In this document: positions 21,950 to 33,200 of the stretch, in pieces
How the letters are laid out: each line of letters opens with the position of its first letter
Numbering within the stretch: the stretch's first letter is position 1
Origin: Zygnema cylindricum
Taxonomy: Eukaryota > Streptophyta > Zygnematophyceae > Zygnematales > Zygnemataceae
Direction: 5' to 3'
Length of the DNA: 64,000 bases
NCBI GenBank assembly: GCA_037447655.1
Contig: JBBHKE010000176.1
Span: forward strand, 436,691 to 500,690
Program-made: the position numbers and the translations under genes
The notes under the pieces: generated by a model
What the model was told of the DNA's origin: nothing
The model's input: the letters and a program-made list of their open reading frames with translations, nothing else
Databases searched by the model: none

Positions 21950-22310
21950 AATTAAATTTCAATTTTGCGACTAATTGCTCTCACCGTGGAGCTCACGTAA
22001 AGACAAAAAGTGACTGTCTGCAACCATTTTATTTACACGTGGTTGCCGCAGTTTTGTTACCGTAAACGTTCGCCGGCCGTGTGAATTGTTATTTTTATTA
22101 TGTCGGTCGACGTCCTCAAGCGCAGCAAAATTTTAAGCGGTTGAAACAATATTTTGAAAGTCAAAGTTGTTCAACCGATTGACCGTCAAAATTTTACTCA
22201 ATGGTACTTTATTTGTACCAATATGTAATTCAAACGTACAATTTTTGACAAAGTGACGTAAGTGACTGTGCTAAACCAAAACAGTCACTGTCATGATCAA
22301 TTCCCTAAAA
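21950..22310 (-). repeat. Right arm of the large inverted repeat
   Basis: Reverse-complement partner of 19992-20400, described there. It contains CTCTCACCGTGGAGCTCAC, CGTTCGCCGGCCGTGTG and TGTCATGATCAATTCCC in the mirrored order. Confidence 0.6.
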
Positions 22311-22644
22311 TATATAATAGAAAAACATTTTATCAAAAATAATACTGCAACTTCATCAAAAAGAATTGAAACACATTTGACGTCACTTCAAAATTGTAAT
22401 GTAGGAAATGTGTCAGTCCGTACTACAATTGCTAAATATTTAGTAAAGACAAACAGAATAAGTGTCATATTATGGCGTCGACACTTAAATTTGAGTGCGT
22501 CGCCACTTTAAAAGCGCACTCATATTTGATTTACGGTCATAAAGACGAGGGAAAATCGCGAGAACCTGTTCTCACATGTTCAAGTGTCTAATATGTGCAC
22601 ACAAATTATTGTGGCTACAATATGGGAACGTGTATCCAAATTAG

Positions 22645-23020
22645 TAGTGTTGGGTATCGAAGACCTTTTGCCGATATTCGATATATATCGGATTTCAGGT
22701 ACCCGATAATTGATGTATCGCTTCCATATATCGAAAACCAAATTATCGCGATATATCGCCAATATATCGCCGATATATTGTATCGTCGATATATCGAGAC
22801 ATTAATTTTTTTTTTCCTGTTAAACTTCCACCGCGCCAGGGGGGAGCTTATCCGTACAATTTTCCGTACTAGGACTGTACGGACACCCAATTTTTGCGAT
22901 ATATATCGCGATAATTTATGTTGGTCCTGGTAGGATATATCGAGGAATCTGCTCAATCGATAATCGATATATCGAATATCGAAATTATCACGATATGAAT
23001 TTACGCGATACCCAACACTA
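22645..23020 (+). mobile_element. MITE with TAGTGTTGGGTATCG ends, copy 2
   Basis: A 376-bp element with a perfect 8-bp duplication CAAATTAG (22637-22644 and 23021-23028). GATATATCG palindromes fill both arms. It has a central CGCCAGGGGGGAGC segment where copy 1 has its C/G homopolymers, and a CCGTACAATTTTCCGTAC segment also seen at 39517-39540. Confidence 0.9.
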
Positions 23021-23204
23021 CAAATTAGTGTTAGGTAGTGTTGGGTATCAAAGACCATTTGCCGATATTCGATATATATCGAATTTCGGGTACCCGATAA
23101 TCGATATATCGCTTTGATATATCGAAAAGGAAAATATCGCGATGTATCGCTGATATATCGAGGTTTTAAAAAAAAAAAAAAGCTTTTCTTGCTACTGCTG
23201 CTAG

Positions 23205-23596
23205 TAGTGTTGGGTATCGGGTAAATTCATATCACGATAATTTCGATATTCGATATATCGAATATCGATCGAGCAGAGTCCTCGATATATCGTACCGGGA
23301 CCAACATAAATTATCGCGATATATATCCCAAAAAATGGGTGTCTGCATAGCCTATATCGGAAAATCAGTCGAAATGACGTACTCACAGCGCAGGGAGTGT
23401 TTGAAAAAAAAATCGGAAACAAAAAATGAAAATTTTCATTTTTTTTTTAATGCCTCAATATATTGGCGATACAATATATCGACGATACATCGCGATAATT
23501 TGGTTTTCGATATATCGAAGCGATATATCGATTATCGGGTACTTGAAATTCGATATATATTGAATATCGGCAAAAAGTCCTCGATACCCAACACTA
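23205..23596 (+). mobile_element. MITE with TAGTGTTGGGTATCG ends, nested copy
   Basis: A 392-bp element with a perfect 8-bp duplication GCTGCTAG (23197-23204 and 23597-23604), inserted inside the larger member of the same family. It has the same GATATATCG-rich arms. Confidence 0.9.
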
Positions 23597-23607
23597 GCTG
23601 CTAGTAC

Positions 23608-24185
23608 TACACCGCGAATCGTTACTAGTGTAAAAAAAAAAATAGTGTAAACGCAAATTTAGTGTTAAAAGAGCTTATTTGTGATTTTGTGTCAAAAAAA
23701 AAAAGCATTAACATTGATTTGGCACTGAACGCCAATTTGTGTGTCGACTTTGTAGGTTGTACGCTGAGCTGTCATTGCTACTATTTCAAGTTTAGGTGAC
23801 AGCTTTCGACGAAATACGTACTTGTAAGGTTTGGAAATCGTAGGAAACATGTAAATTAGAGTAAAATTAACGTTATTTTATGATATATATTTCGTAATGT
23901 TCCGGTCTTTCCGGCGGCTAATTGGTACTGAAATTTAATTTACATGCGAAGCGCTTTTAATGTTGTAAAAATTGAGATGTCACGGCGACATAATGTACGT
24001 AAACGAGCTTTTTGTACATCACTCTAATTTCGAAGAACGTAATATAAAATGGTTAACACTAAATAAATAGTTTTTATATTAGCGTTAATTCTATTATAAT
24101 GTTAATAACACAAACTTATGATTTTGGGCCGAAAAAAGCTGCGTCAAATTTAGTGTTATTAACACTAATAACGATTAGCGGTGTA
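23608..24185 (+). mobile_element. TA-flanked inverted-repeat element 1
   Basis: A 578-bp element with ends TACACCGCGAATCGTTACTAG and CTAATAACGATTAGCGGTGTA. If the outer TA pairs are target duplications, this is Tc1/mariner-like; alternatively TA belongs to the repeat. The interior is rich in TAGTGTAA/TTAACACT phrases. No transposase frame is seen. Confidence 0.6.
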
Positions 24186-24201
24186 CTGCTGTTGCTGCCA
24201 T

Positions 24202-24819
24202 TACACCGCGAATCGTAATTAGAGTAAATAACGCTGATTCGGTCGCTCGAAATTTGGACTCTATCACGTCAAATAAGGTAAATGATTCTAATTTTTTCAT
24301 TATTCTAATTTAGGTAATGTTAAATTAGTGTAAAAAATTCTAATATAGGTTCGTTTTAAATAGTGTGGAGTATAGACGATGTTTGACCGTGTAAAATTGT
24401 ACTTTTATAAGTAAAAATGTATAAATAATGATTTAATAGAATTGCGCTCGCAAGTGAAATCGCACTAAACAAAAAATCATTTACATCGAAAAAAAGTCGT
24501 TGCATAACTCTCGTCCGTCGACAACATCGTCGTCAATGTGAACATTAACTGACATTTCAGCGCGACAAATAGTACTAACGTCATAATGACGTCAAAACTA
24601 TACGGACTGACAGATTTTGTACGTCTACTTAATTTAGTGTTCATAATTTCAGCGCGGATAATTATTGCCGACATAACCCAGTATAGAGTACTTAAATAAT
24701 TAGAGTAAACTTCCTCTGTGAAAATTTCTATCACATAAATTAGAGTTCATTACTCTACTTGTTTTTTTTCGTTTTTTTACTCTAATCTTTTCATTACTCT
24801 AATTACGATTCGCGGTGTA
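24202..24819 (+). mobile_element. TA-flanked inverted-repeat element 2
   Basis: A 618-bp neighbour of element 1, separated by 16 bp, with ends TACACCGCGAATCGTAATTAG and CTAATTACGATTCGCGGTGTA, a near-perfect terminal inverted repeat of at least 20 bp. No coding capacity; the minus-strand frame at 24477-24734 has no recognisable domain. Confidence 0.65.
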
Positions 24820-25116
24820 GTAGTGTTACAAGATTAGTACTTTTTCGTTGGTTACATTTTGCGGCGTCTACCTTTAAGTCACGGAACGAAAATCACGTCG
24901 TTCGTGGCGTATCTGACAATTTGTCTTTTAAGCTAAAATAACATATTATATAAAATATTAAATTTAAAAAAATACTACATATCGCGATATATATCACGAT
25001 AATTTATGTTGGTCTCGTTACGATATATCGAGAAGTTTGCTCGATTGATATTCGATATATCGAATATCCAAATTATCGCGATATGAATTTACCCGATACC
25101 CAACACTAGTGTTAGG

Positions 25117-25563
25117 TATGTAAATTAGTGCTAAATTTTGTTGGCGTTAGGCATTCGTACCCATTTAGAGTTGAAAACACTAATTTTTTCATTACACTTA
25201 TAATTTCTTAACTTTAATAGTGACTCATAGTGTACTTTCAACATTTTTTTTGAACATTATACATTTTATCCATACACTACAAGAATACAAATTTAAAGAA
25301 AAGTTCGAAACTAGCGAACCTTCCTAAAAAAGTAAAAATACGTACGAGAGAGACCTCTTTGCCCACCCTTCTTCTTGCCCATATGTTTTTTCAATAGCTA
25401 GCTTTGCAATGAAGTTACTGTGTGTATCGCTATTAGTATAAAGAACATAATAGTGTTCGTGGCGTGCCCATGTGTCAATTTAATGGTTTTTTTTGTCGTT
25501 TTCCTTTTATGCAAAGAGAACTTACTTTGCCCTACGTGAAATTGTAAAAGCCATAGTACAATT
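25117..25563. other. Gene-free stretch left of the Copia array
   Basis: AT-rich sequence without a supported gene. About 25405-25515 resembles 4995-5110 (TTTGCAATGAAGTTAC, GTGTATCGCTATTAG, TGTCGTTTTC), so it is old dispersed repeat. Confidence 0.4.
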
Positions 25564-25606
25564 TGCAATTCTGTGTCCTCCATTGGACTACAGAATACAG
25601 GAAGCC
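25564..25606 (-). mobile_element. Reversed 43-bp LTR terminus at the array's left edge
   Basis: Exact or near-exact reverse complement of the last 43 bp of an A/B-type LTR (TGCAATTCTGTGTCCTCCAT ... AGGAAGCC). It abuts forward-oriented internal gag sequence at 25607, so the junction joins two opposite orientations of Copia DNA. Confidence 0.8.
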
Positions 25607-28600
25607 TGGAAGTGGAGCACCGTGGTCCGAATGATACTTGTACAGGAAAACACCATTGAAATCCGAAGAGTAGGAAAGAGCGTTCAAACTCTAGCTGCCG
25701 GAACGGACTGGTGGAGGAAGGATCTGAAGAAGCCGTACAACAACTTCAAAGGGAAAAAGGACCAATCTGGAAAACCGAGGACTCCAAAGGGCCTTTGTCA
25801 TTTATGCAAAAAGCCAGGGCACTTCATAGCTGATTACATTAAGCTATCGGAGCGGAGGCTTCAAGAAAATCGTGGAGGTGGTGCTTCTGGAGGGAAGAAT
25901 AAAGCATTTGTGGTCACACGAGTGAAAGGAGAGACCGAGGAGGACGAGTCCTCCGAGGAGGAGGATGGGGAGATTTTCTTGACAAGAATCTAGAGGAGAA
26001 GGAGATCCCTCGGAAACAGAAGTGTGCCCTTGGAGCCATTCGAGAAGCACCAGAGGAGGGATGGATCATCGACTCAGGTTTATCCATGCATATGTGTCGT
26101 GACAGGCATCTCTTCACTAAGCTAAGAAAGATCCCTACTGTGGAAATATAGTATAGGGATGGGAGAGTAGTTAGCACAGATCTAGTGGGTTTGGTAGATC
26201 TGAAAGTCTTAGTGGAGGGTAAGACTTCTATTCTCACCTTCTCAGATGTGCTCTACATTCCTCAGTTAAGTAAGAATCTTGTGTCTACTTCTGTATTAGA
26301 TGACAAGGATTTTGATACCTTCACTAGAAAGGGAGTCTTTAGATGAAGTCTACTTCACAGCAGATAAGGGTAGCTAAAGAATGTTTAGGCTTAACCTGAG
26401 TAATGAAAAGAAGACTGCTTACTATGGTGGTGTTCCGAGCTTGATAATCTGGCATAAGCGAATGGGACATGTGCATTTTGATAAACTGAGGGAAATGAAC
26501 AAGCTGGGTGTAGTAGAGGGCATTCCGTTTGGGGATAATGAAATGATGGATGACTGTAGTGGCTGTGCCCAAGGTAAGGCTCACAGACTTCCCTTTCCCA
26601 AAAATGCCACATATAGAAGTGAGAAAGTACTAGATCTGGTCCACACAGATATCTGGAGACCCGCAAGAGTGCCTTTGGTTGGGGGAAAGAGGTATATGTT
26701 GACAATTACCGATGATTGGTCCAGATATTCCAGAGTTTACTTTTTGAAAACAAAGGCTGAAACACCTAAATACTTTAAAGAATACAAAGCCTGGAGTGAG
26801 AAGTTGCACGGAACCCCCATTAAAAGAATAGGGAGTGTTAATGGGGGAGAGTACACCTCTAACCAGTTAGAAGATTATTTCAGAGATGAGGGAGTAGAAC
26901 ATGAGAAAAGTGTACCGAATAAACTAGAACAGAATGGGGAAGCTGATATGTTAAACCGGACTTTGGGAGATAGTGTGTGCAACATGTTGGCAGATAAGAA
27001 AATATAAAGAAGATTTTGGGCAGAGGCCATGAACTGTGCTAACTACATTAAGAATAGAGTCCTTACCACAACTATTAAAGGAATGACCCCTCATGAGAGA
27101 TGGGTTGGAAAGAAACCGAATGTTTCTCACTTGAAAGTATTCGGTAGTCAAGTTTACACTCTTGACACAAAAAAGAAAAACTGGAAACTAGATGCTAAAG
27201 GGAAACCGAGATATTTTGTGGGATATGATGAGGATGTCAAGGGATATAGAGTCTATGATTTAGCTAAACAAGATATCATTCTGGTAAACATCTAGTTATC
27301 ATGGATGAATGGAAGTCTTTTGATCCCTAGAAATACACTAAGAAAATCAGGATCAGTTTTGAGTCCGAGAGTGAGGAGGACTTAGATCTTCCTAGAAGGG
27401 ACACTAGGGAAAACATGACTGCTGATTCAAGGGAGATAAAAGAAAAGGGAGATATACTAGAATCCCGTTATATTCCTACACACTTTGAGGAGAGAGAGGA
27501 AGAGGAGTCAAAACTGGTTCCCACGGATACAGGAGCTGATGAGACAGTTCGGAGGAATCTAAGACTTCCCTCCATTCCAGCTTCGGACTTTGAGGGAGGA
27601 CGGAGGAGCAGCAAAAGGCTTCAAGAAAAACACGCTGCTTGCAAGGTAACAAAGCTTTCTCATCAAAATGAGCCTCAGTCATACTCGGAGGCAATGGACA
27701 GTCCAGGAAAAAGAAAGGTGGGTCAGAGCCATAAATGATGAGATGGCTTCAATCATGGAGGCAAATACTTGGGAACTGGTGGAGTGTCCACCAGATAGAA
27801 AACCTATTGGGTGTAAATGGGTATTTAAACTTAAACTGAACCTAGATAACACCATTGAGAGATTTAAGGCTCGGGTAGTGGCAAAAGGGTTCACCCAAAA
27901 GGAGGGGATAGATTATTAGGAGACCTTTGCTCCAAAAGTTCGATTCCCATCTGTAAGGATTCTCCTTAGTTTAGCAGCAGCGGAAGACATGGAGATACAT
28001 CAGATGGATATTAAGACCGCCTTCCTCAACGGTGAACTGGAGGAGGAAATCTTCATGCGCCAACCAGAAGGTTTTGTAGAGGAAGGAGAGGAAAGCAAAG
28101 TCTATCGACTTATAAAGTCCCTATATGGACTCAAGCAGGCCCCCAGACATTGGAATACGAAACTAGATGAGTTTCTTACCACTCTGAGGTATATTCGGAT
28201 CAGTTCTGACCATTCTATTTATATGTTTGAAGATGAGAATGGTGTGATTTTTATTGCAAGTTATGTGGATGATTTGCTGGTATTGAGTAAGTCTACGGAG
28301 AAGATAAATAGGCTAAAGAGAGATCTGGGAAGCAGATTTGACATGAAGGATTTAGGGGAGGCTAAATATAATTTGGGAATTCAAATGGAAAGAGATAGGG
28401 GGAAAAGGATCATCAGAATTACTCAGAAAGAGGCTATAGGAAATATGATAGAGAAGTTCCAGATGGAGAATGCAAACAACTGTACCACTCCCATGGACTT
28501 GAAGAAAGTAAGTGATGGGTGTGTAGAAGGAGGAGTGATAATGCTAGATGATCAGATGAGTCCAAAAGAGAGAGAGTTTATGAAGTCTATTTCTTACAGA

Positions 28601-29275
28601 CAGGTGGTAGGAAGTTTGATTTACTTTATGAATTGTACCAGGCCTGACATAGCTGCAACAGTTGGAGTCCTCAGTAGGAGTCTTAATGATCCTAGAAAGA
28701 GAGACTGGGAGGCAGCCAGGAGAGTAATGAGATATCTAGTGGGAACTAGGGATCTATGGTTGCATTTGGGAGGGGAGCACATTGACATCACTTCTTGGAG
28801 TGATGCCAATTATGGGGATGCACCTATGAGAAGATGTACTTCTGGGTATGTATTATATGTGGGGGAAGGTGCTTGTTGTTTGAGCAGCAAGCAATAAAAG
28901 GTGGTTGCTCAGTCCACTATGGAGGCTGAGTACATGGCCTCTTGTTCTGAGTGAAAGAGCTGATGTGGGTGAAGTCCTTATTGCAAGAATTGGGGTACAT
29001 GAAAAAAGAAGTGCATGAAGTATTTTGTGATAATCAAGCTGCAATTGCAATTGCATCCAATCCAAAACATCATTTCAAAGCTAAGCATATGGACATAAGA
29101 TTGAGCTTTGTGACGAAAAAAGTTGAAAATAAAATTGTGAGTCTTGTTTATAAGAGTGATGGGGAATTGGTGGCTGATATGATGACAAAGCCTGTGCCAT
29201 CTCCCAAGCTAAAGTACTGTAGAGAAAAATGTGGATTAAAAGAGAAATAAAAATTAGACTACAAAATAAGTAGAG
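25607..29275 (+). pseudogene. Copia gag-pol remnant, array unit 1 (E1)
   Basis: A decayed Ty1/copia polyprotein read in several frames. Its 5' third of gag is missing: it starts at the WKW motif just before the zinc knuckle. Visible parts in order: a zinc knuckle with its last cysteine changed to tyrosine (CHLCKKPGHFIADY, about 25795-25840), the protease core WIIDSG (about 26062), integrase from the WHKRMGHVHF zinc region (26449) onward with the usual Asp after GSVN changed from the RSDN of intact copies, reverse transcriptase with YVDD (about 28263), and RNase H. Stops at 27004, 27293, 27917 and 28895 and several frameshifts disable it. It ends at a polypurine-like tract before the LTR at 29276. 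It cannot encode a working polyprotein. Confidence 0.9.
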
Positions 29276-30267
29276 TGTTGAAATCACTAGATTTAGGGGA
29301 GGTATTTTCTAGGTCTTAATTAAAATAAAAAGAAAAGAAAAGCAGAGGCAGCTTGTTTCCACCTTCTCTCTCTAGCCCCCATACTTGCTGTAGTCACTGA
29401 AGGAGAGAGAGGGCGGTGGAGCCATGGCTGCCTTAGCTCCATAGGCAAGGCTTAAGAGTGACCTAAGTCACTCTTAACCTAAAAGGTTGAGTCCAGCAGG
29501 ACTCGAACCTCCGACCGGTAGGGCGAGGCAAAGCCATCAACCCTTACCAGTCTCTCATAGTAGTCCATTAGGATACATAGGGTTTGATAGCTATTTAAAC
29601 AATAGATAGACGACTAATCCGATTAACGGAATTACAAATAGGATACATAGAAACTAGTTGGGAAATTAAGTGCGCACGAAACAAATGTACCGGACATTTG
29701 TTTTGAACGGCTGGGAATGAAAGCCGACTTAGATCCGACGTCTCACATCATCGCCGAGATCATGGAATGACGGCTTTGGCTGTTTGCAGATATAACATAA
29801 CCTGGCGACACGTGGCAATATGTCATTGGGAAGCCGGAATCCCGAGGAGCGTGAGGACAAGTCCGGAGGAGACAGGCGTCCACCCCATGGCCTTGTCGTA
29901 CACAGGCCGTAAAGTACATCGGCCATGGTACTTTTTTGTACTATACAGTCTTCTGATTGGTCCCGTACTTCAATATATAGGGGTTGTGAGAGGGTTTGGG
30001 ACTTAGTGGATTGAGGAGGTAGCCGCCTCTCTCCCAACAAGCTTTTATAAATATTGGCATCTTTGCCGCTTGATAATTAATCGCCTGGTAAGGCGTTTTC
30101 AGTGATTCTGTTTGCTGTGGACTCAAGGGAGTCCAGACTGCACAGGGGTGCAGTCAGGTTATCTATTTATCTACTAGGGTAGCAGTTGCTCTCGTTGAAA
30201 GTGGGTTAGCCAAAAACTACATAGAGGCTTCCTCATTCTTGATCCAAATGGAGGACACAGAATTTCA
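29276..30267 (+). mobile_element. Copia LTR 1 of the array
   Basis: A 992-bp LTR starting TGTTGAAATCACTAG after a polypurine-like tract and ending ...GAATTTCA just before a primer-site sequence. It serves as 3' LTR of unit 1 and 5' LTR of unit 2. A TATA-like TTTATAAATATTGG is at about 30045, and the gag ATG of unit 2 (30248) is inside it. The first 291 bp appear identical to LTR 2, after which similarity drops to roughly 80%. Confidence 0.85.
29489..29570 (-). other. Antisense tRNA-like module in LTR 1
   Basis: Read on the minus strand, it has a perfect pol III B-box-like GGTTCGAGTCC (29499-29509), with a weaker A-box-like GAGAGACTGG upstream (about 29548-29558). Acceptor-stem pairing is absent, so this is a tRNA-derived or tRNA-like segment and not a functional tRNA gene. 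Confidence 0.45.
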
Positions 30268-33200
30268 AGTTATGGGCCCACCCTCTAGGGTACCCATATT
30301 CAACGGATTTGGATTCATTTACTGGGAAGCTATGATGACAGGGGCATTATGTGAGAAACGATACTGGGGTATGTTAGTGGACAAGTGAAACGTCCATCTC
30401 AAGGAACTCCACCAGGGTTTGAAGGAGTGAGGTTTTCTGCAGCAGAGTCTGCTCCAACGGAGAGGAGACAGATGATGGGGACAGTAGTGTGTCCGAAAAA
30501 GGGAAAAGAAAGGAGACACCTCTCACTCCTATTGCCATGGCACCCGCAGCGGTGGCCGTGAAGACCGAGGAAAATGCCATTAAGATGTGGGAGTACACCA
30601 ACAAAAATGCAAGGCACTTCATTTTGAGGCACCTCACCCAAGCGTTGGCAACTTCTCACCTTCAAATCTTCAAGGCTGAGGAGTTGTGGATGACCTTAGT
30701 GGAGATCTATAGAGTTGGCACCATTCAGGAGCTTTAGCTGGCTGAGCAAAGGCTGATCAGTTACACTTTCAAAGGGAGAAAGATGTTGGACTATTGCAAC
30801 GATCTCTCTTGTCTATACATGGAGATGGAGAGTGCCGGATGGACAAGCACTATGAAGATGAAAGTTACACTCTCATCATGAAGTTGTCGGAGGAGTATGA
30901 AAATATAGTGTACCGAGTGCAACAAATGGATGATAATGCTTGGAAGTGGAGCACCGTGGTTCGAATGATACTTTTATAAGAAAACACTATTGAGATCCGA
31001 AGAGGAGGAAAGAGCGTGCAAGCTCTGGCTGCCGGAATTGACCGTTGGAGGAAGGATTCGAAGAAGTCGTACCAAAGCTTCAAAGGGAAAAAAGATCAAT
31101 CTCGAGAACCAAGGACTCAAAAGGGCCTTTGTCATTTCTGCAAAAATCCAGGGCACTTTATAGCAGATTGCATCAAGCTATCGGAGTTGAGGCTCCAAGA
31201 AAATCGTGGAGATGCTTCTTCCGGATGGAAGAAGAAAGCACTTGTGGTCACACGAGTGAAAGCAGAGACCGAGGAGGACGAGTCGTCCGAGGAGGAGGAT
31301 AGAGAGCTTCTTCTTGACGAGAATCTAGAGGAGAAGGAGATCCCTCGAAAACAGAAGTGTGCCTTGGAGCCATTCGGAAAGCACCAGAGGAGGGATGGAT
31401 CATCGACTCAGGTGCATCCATGCATATGTTTCGTGACAGGCACCTCTTCACTAAGCTAAGAAAGATCCCTAGTGTGGAATTAAAGTATGGGGATGGGAGA
31501 GTAGTTACCACAGATCTAGTGGGATCCGTAGATCTGAAAGTCTTAGTGGAGGGTAAGACCTCTATTCTCACCTTCTCTGATGTGCTCTACATTCCTCACT
31601 TGAGTAAGAATCTTGTGTCTACTTCTGTATTAGATGACAAGGATTTTGATACCTTTACTAGAAAGGGAGTCTTTACAGCTAAGTATGGAGATGAAGTCTA
31701 CTTCAGAGCTGATAAGGGTAGCCAAGGAATTTTTAGGCTTAACCTAAGTACTTAAAAGAATAGTGCTTACTATAGTGGTGTTCCAAGCTTGATGATCTGG
31801 CATAAGCGTTTGGGACATGTGCATTTTGATAGACTGAGGGAAATGAAGAAGCTGGGTGTAGTAGAGGGCATTCAGTTTGGGGATAATGAGATGATGGATG
31901 AGTGTAGTGGCTGTGCCCAGAGTAAGGCTCACATACTTCCCTTTCCCAAAACTGCCACATATAGAGGTGAGAAAGTACTAGATCTGGTCCACACATATAT
32001 CTGGGGACCCGCAAGAGTGCCTTCGGTTGGGGGAAAGAGGTATATGTTGACAATTACCGATGATTGGTCCAGATATTCCAGAGTTTACTTTTTGAAAACA
32101 AAGGCTGAAACACCTAAATACTTTAAAGAATACAAAGCCTGGAGTGAGAAGTTGCACGGAACCCCCATTAAAAGAATAGGGAGTGTTAATGGGGGAGAGT
32201 ACACCTCTAACCAGTTAGAAGATTATTTCAGAGATGAGGGAGTAGAACATGAGAAAAGTGTACCGAATAAACTAGAACAGAATGGGGAAGCTGATATGTT
32301 AAACCGGACTTTGGGAGATAGTGTGTGCAACATGTTGGCAGATAAGAAAATATAAAGAAGATTTTGGGCAGAGGCCATGAACTGTGCTAACTACATTAAG
32401 AATAGAGTCCTTACCACAACTATTAAAGGAATGACCCCTCATGAGAGATGGGTTGGAAAGAAACCGAATGTTTCTCACTTGAAAGTATTCGGTAGTCAAG
32501 TTTACACTCTTGACACAAAAAAGAAAAACTGGAAACTAGATGCTAAAGGGAAACCGAGATATTTTGTGGGATATGATGAGGATGTCAAGGGATATAGAGT
32601 CTATGATTTAGCTAAACAAGATATCATTCTGGTAAACATCTAGTTATCATGGATGAATGGAAGTCTTTTGATCCCTAGAAATACACTAAGAAAATCAGGA
32701 TCAGTTTTGAGTCCGAGAGTGAGGAGGACTTAGATCTTCCTAGAAGGGACACTAGGGAAAACATGACTGCTGATTCAAGGGAGATAAAAGAAAAGGGAGA
32801 TATACTAGAATCCCGTTATATTCCTACACACTTTGAGGAGAGAGAGGAAGAGGAGTCAAAACTGGTTCCCACGGATACAGGAGCTGATGAGACAGTTCGG
32901 AGGAATCTAAGACTTCCCTCCATTCCAGCTTCGGACTTTGAGGGAGGACGGAGGAGCAGCAAAAGGCTTCAAGAAAAACACGCTGCTTGCAAGGTAACAA
33001 AGCTTTCTCATCAAAATGAGCCTCAGTCATACTCGGAGGCAATGGACAGTCCAGGAAAAAGAAAGGTGGGTCAGAGCCATAAATGATGAGATGGCTTCAA
33101 TCATGGAGGCAAATACTTGGGAACTGGTGGAGTGTCCACCAGATAGAAAACCTATTGGGTGTAAATGGGTATTTAAACTTAAACTGAACCTAGATAACAC

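Larger units (their letters stand above)
23036..25108 (+). mobile_element. Composite MITE of 2.07 kb carrying nested elements
   Basis: The left end is TAGTGTTGGGTATC (23036) and the right end GATACCCAACACTA (25108). The same 8-bp sequence GTGTTAGG lies outside both (23028-23035 and 25109-25116), showing that these are the two ends of one insertion. Inside are a complete second copy of the family (23205-23596) and two TA-flanked elements (23608-24185 and 24202-24819). Its own left duplication overlaps the right duplication of the preceding MITE by one base, so it inserted directly beside it. Confidence 0.8.

Noticed and set aside
25493-25605. Translation upstream of 25607 as part of a gag protein
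   Set aside because: The open frame there crosses the inverted LTR scrap and unrelated DNA; only sequence from 25607 matches gag.
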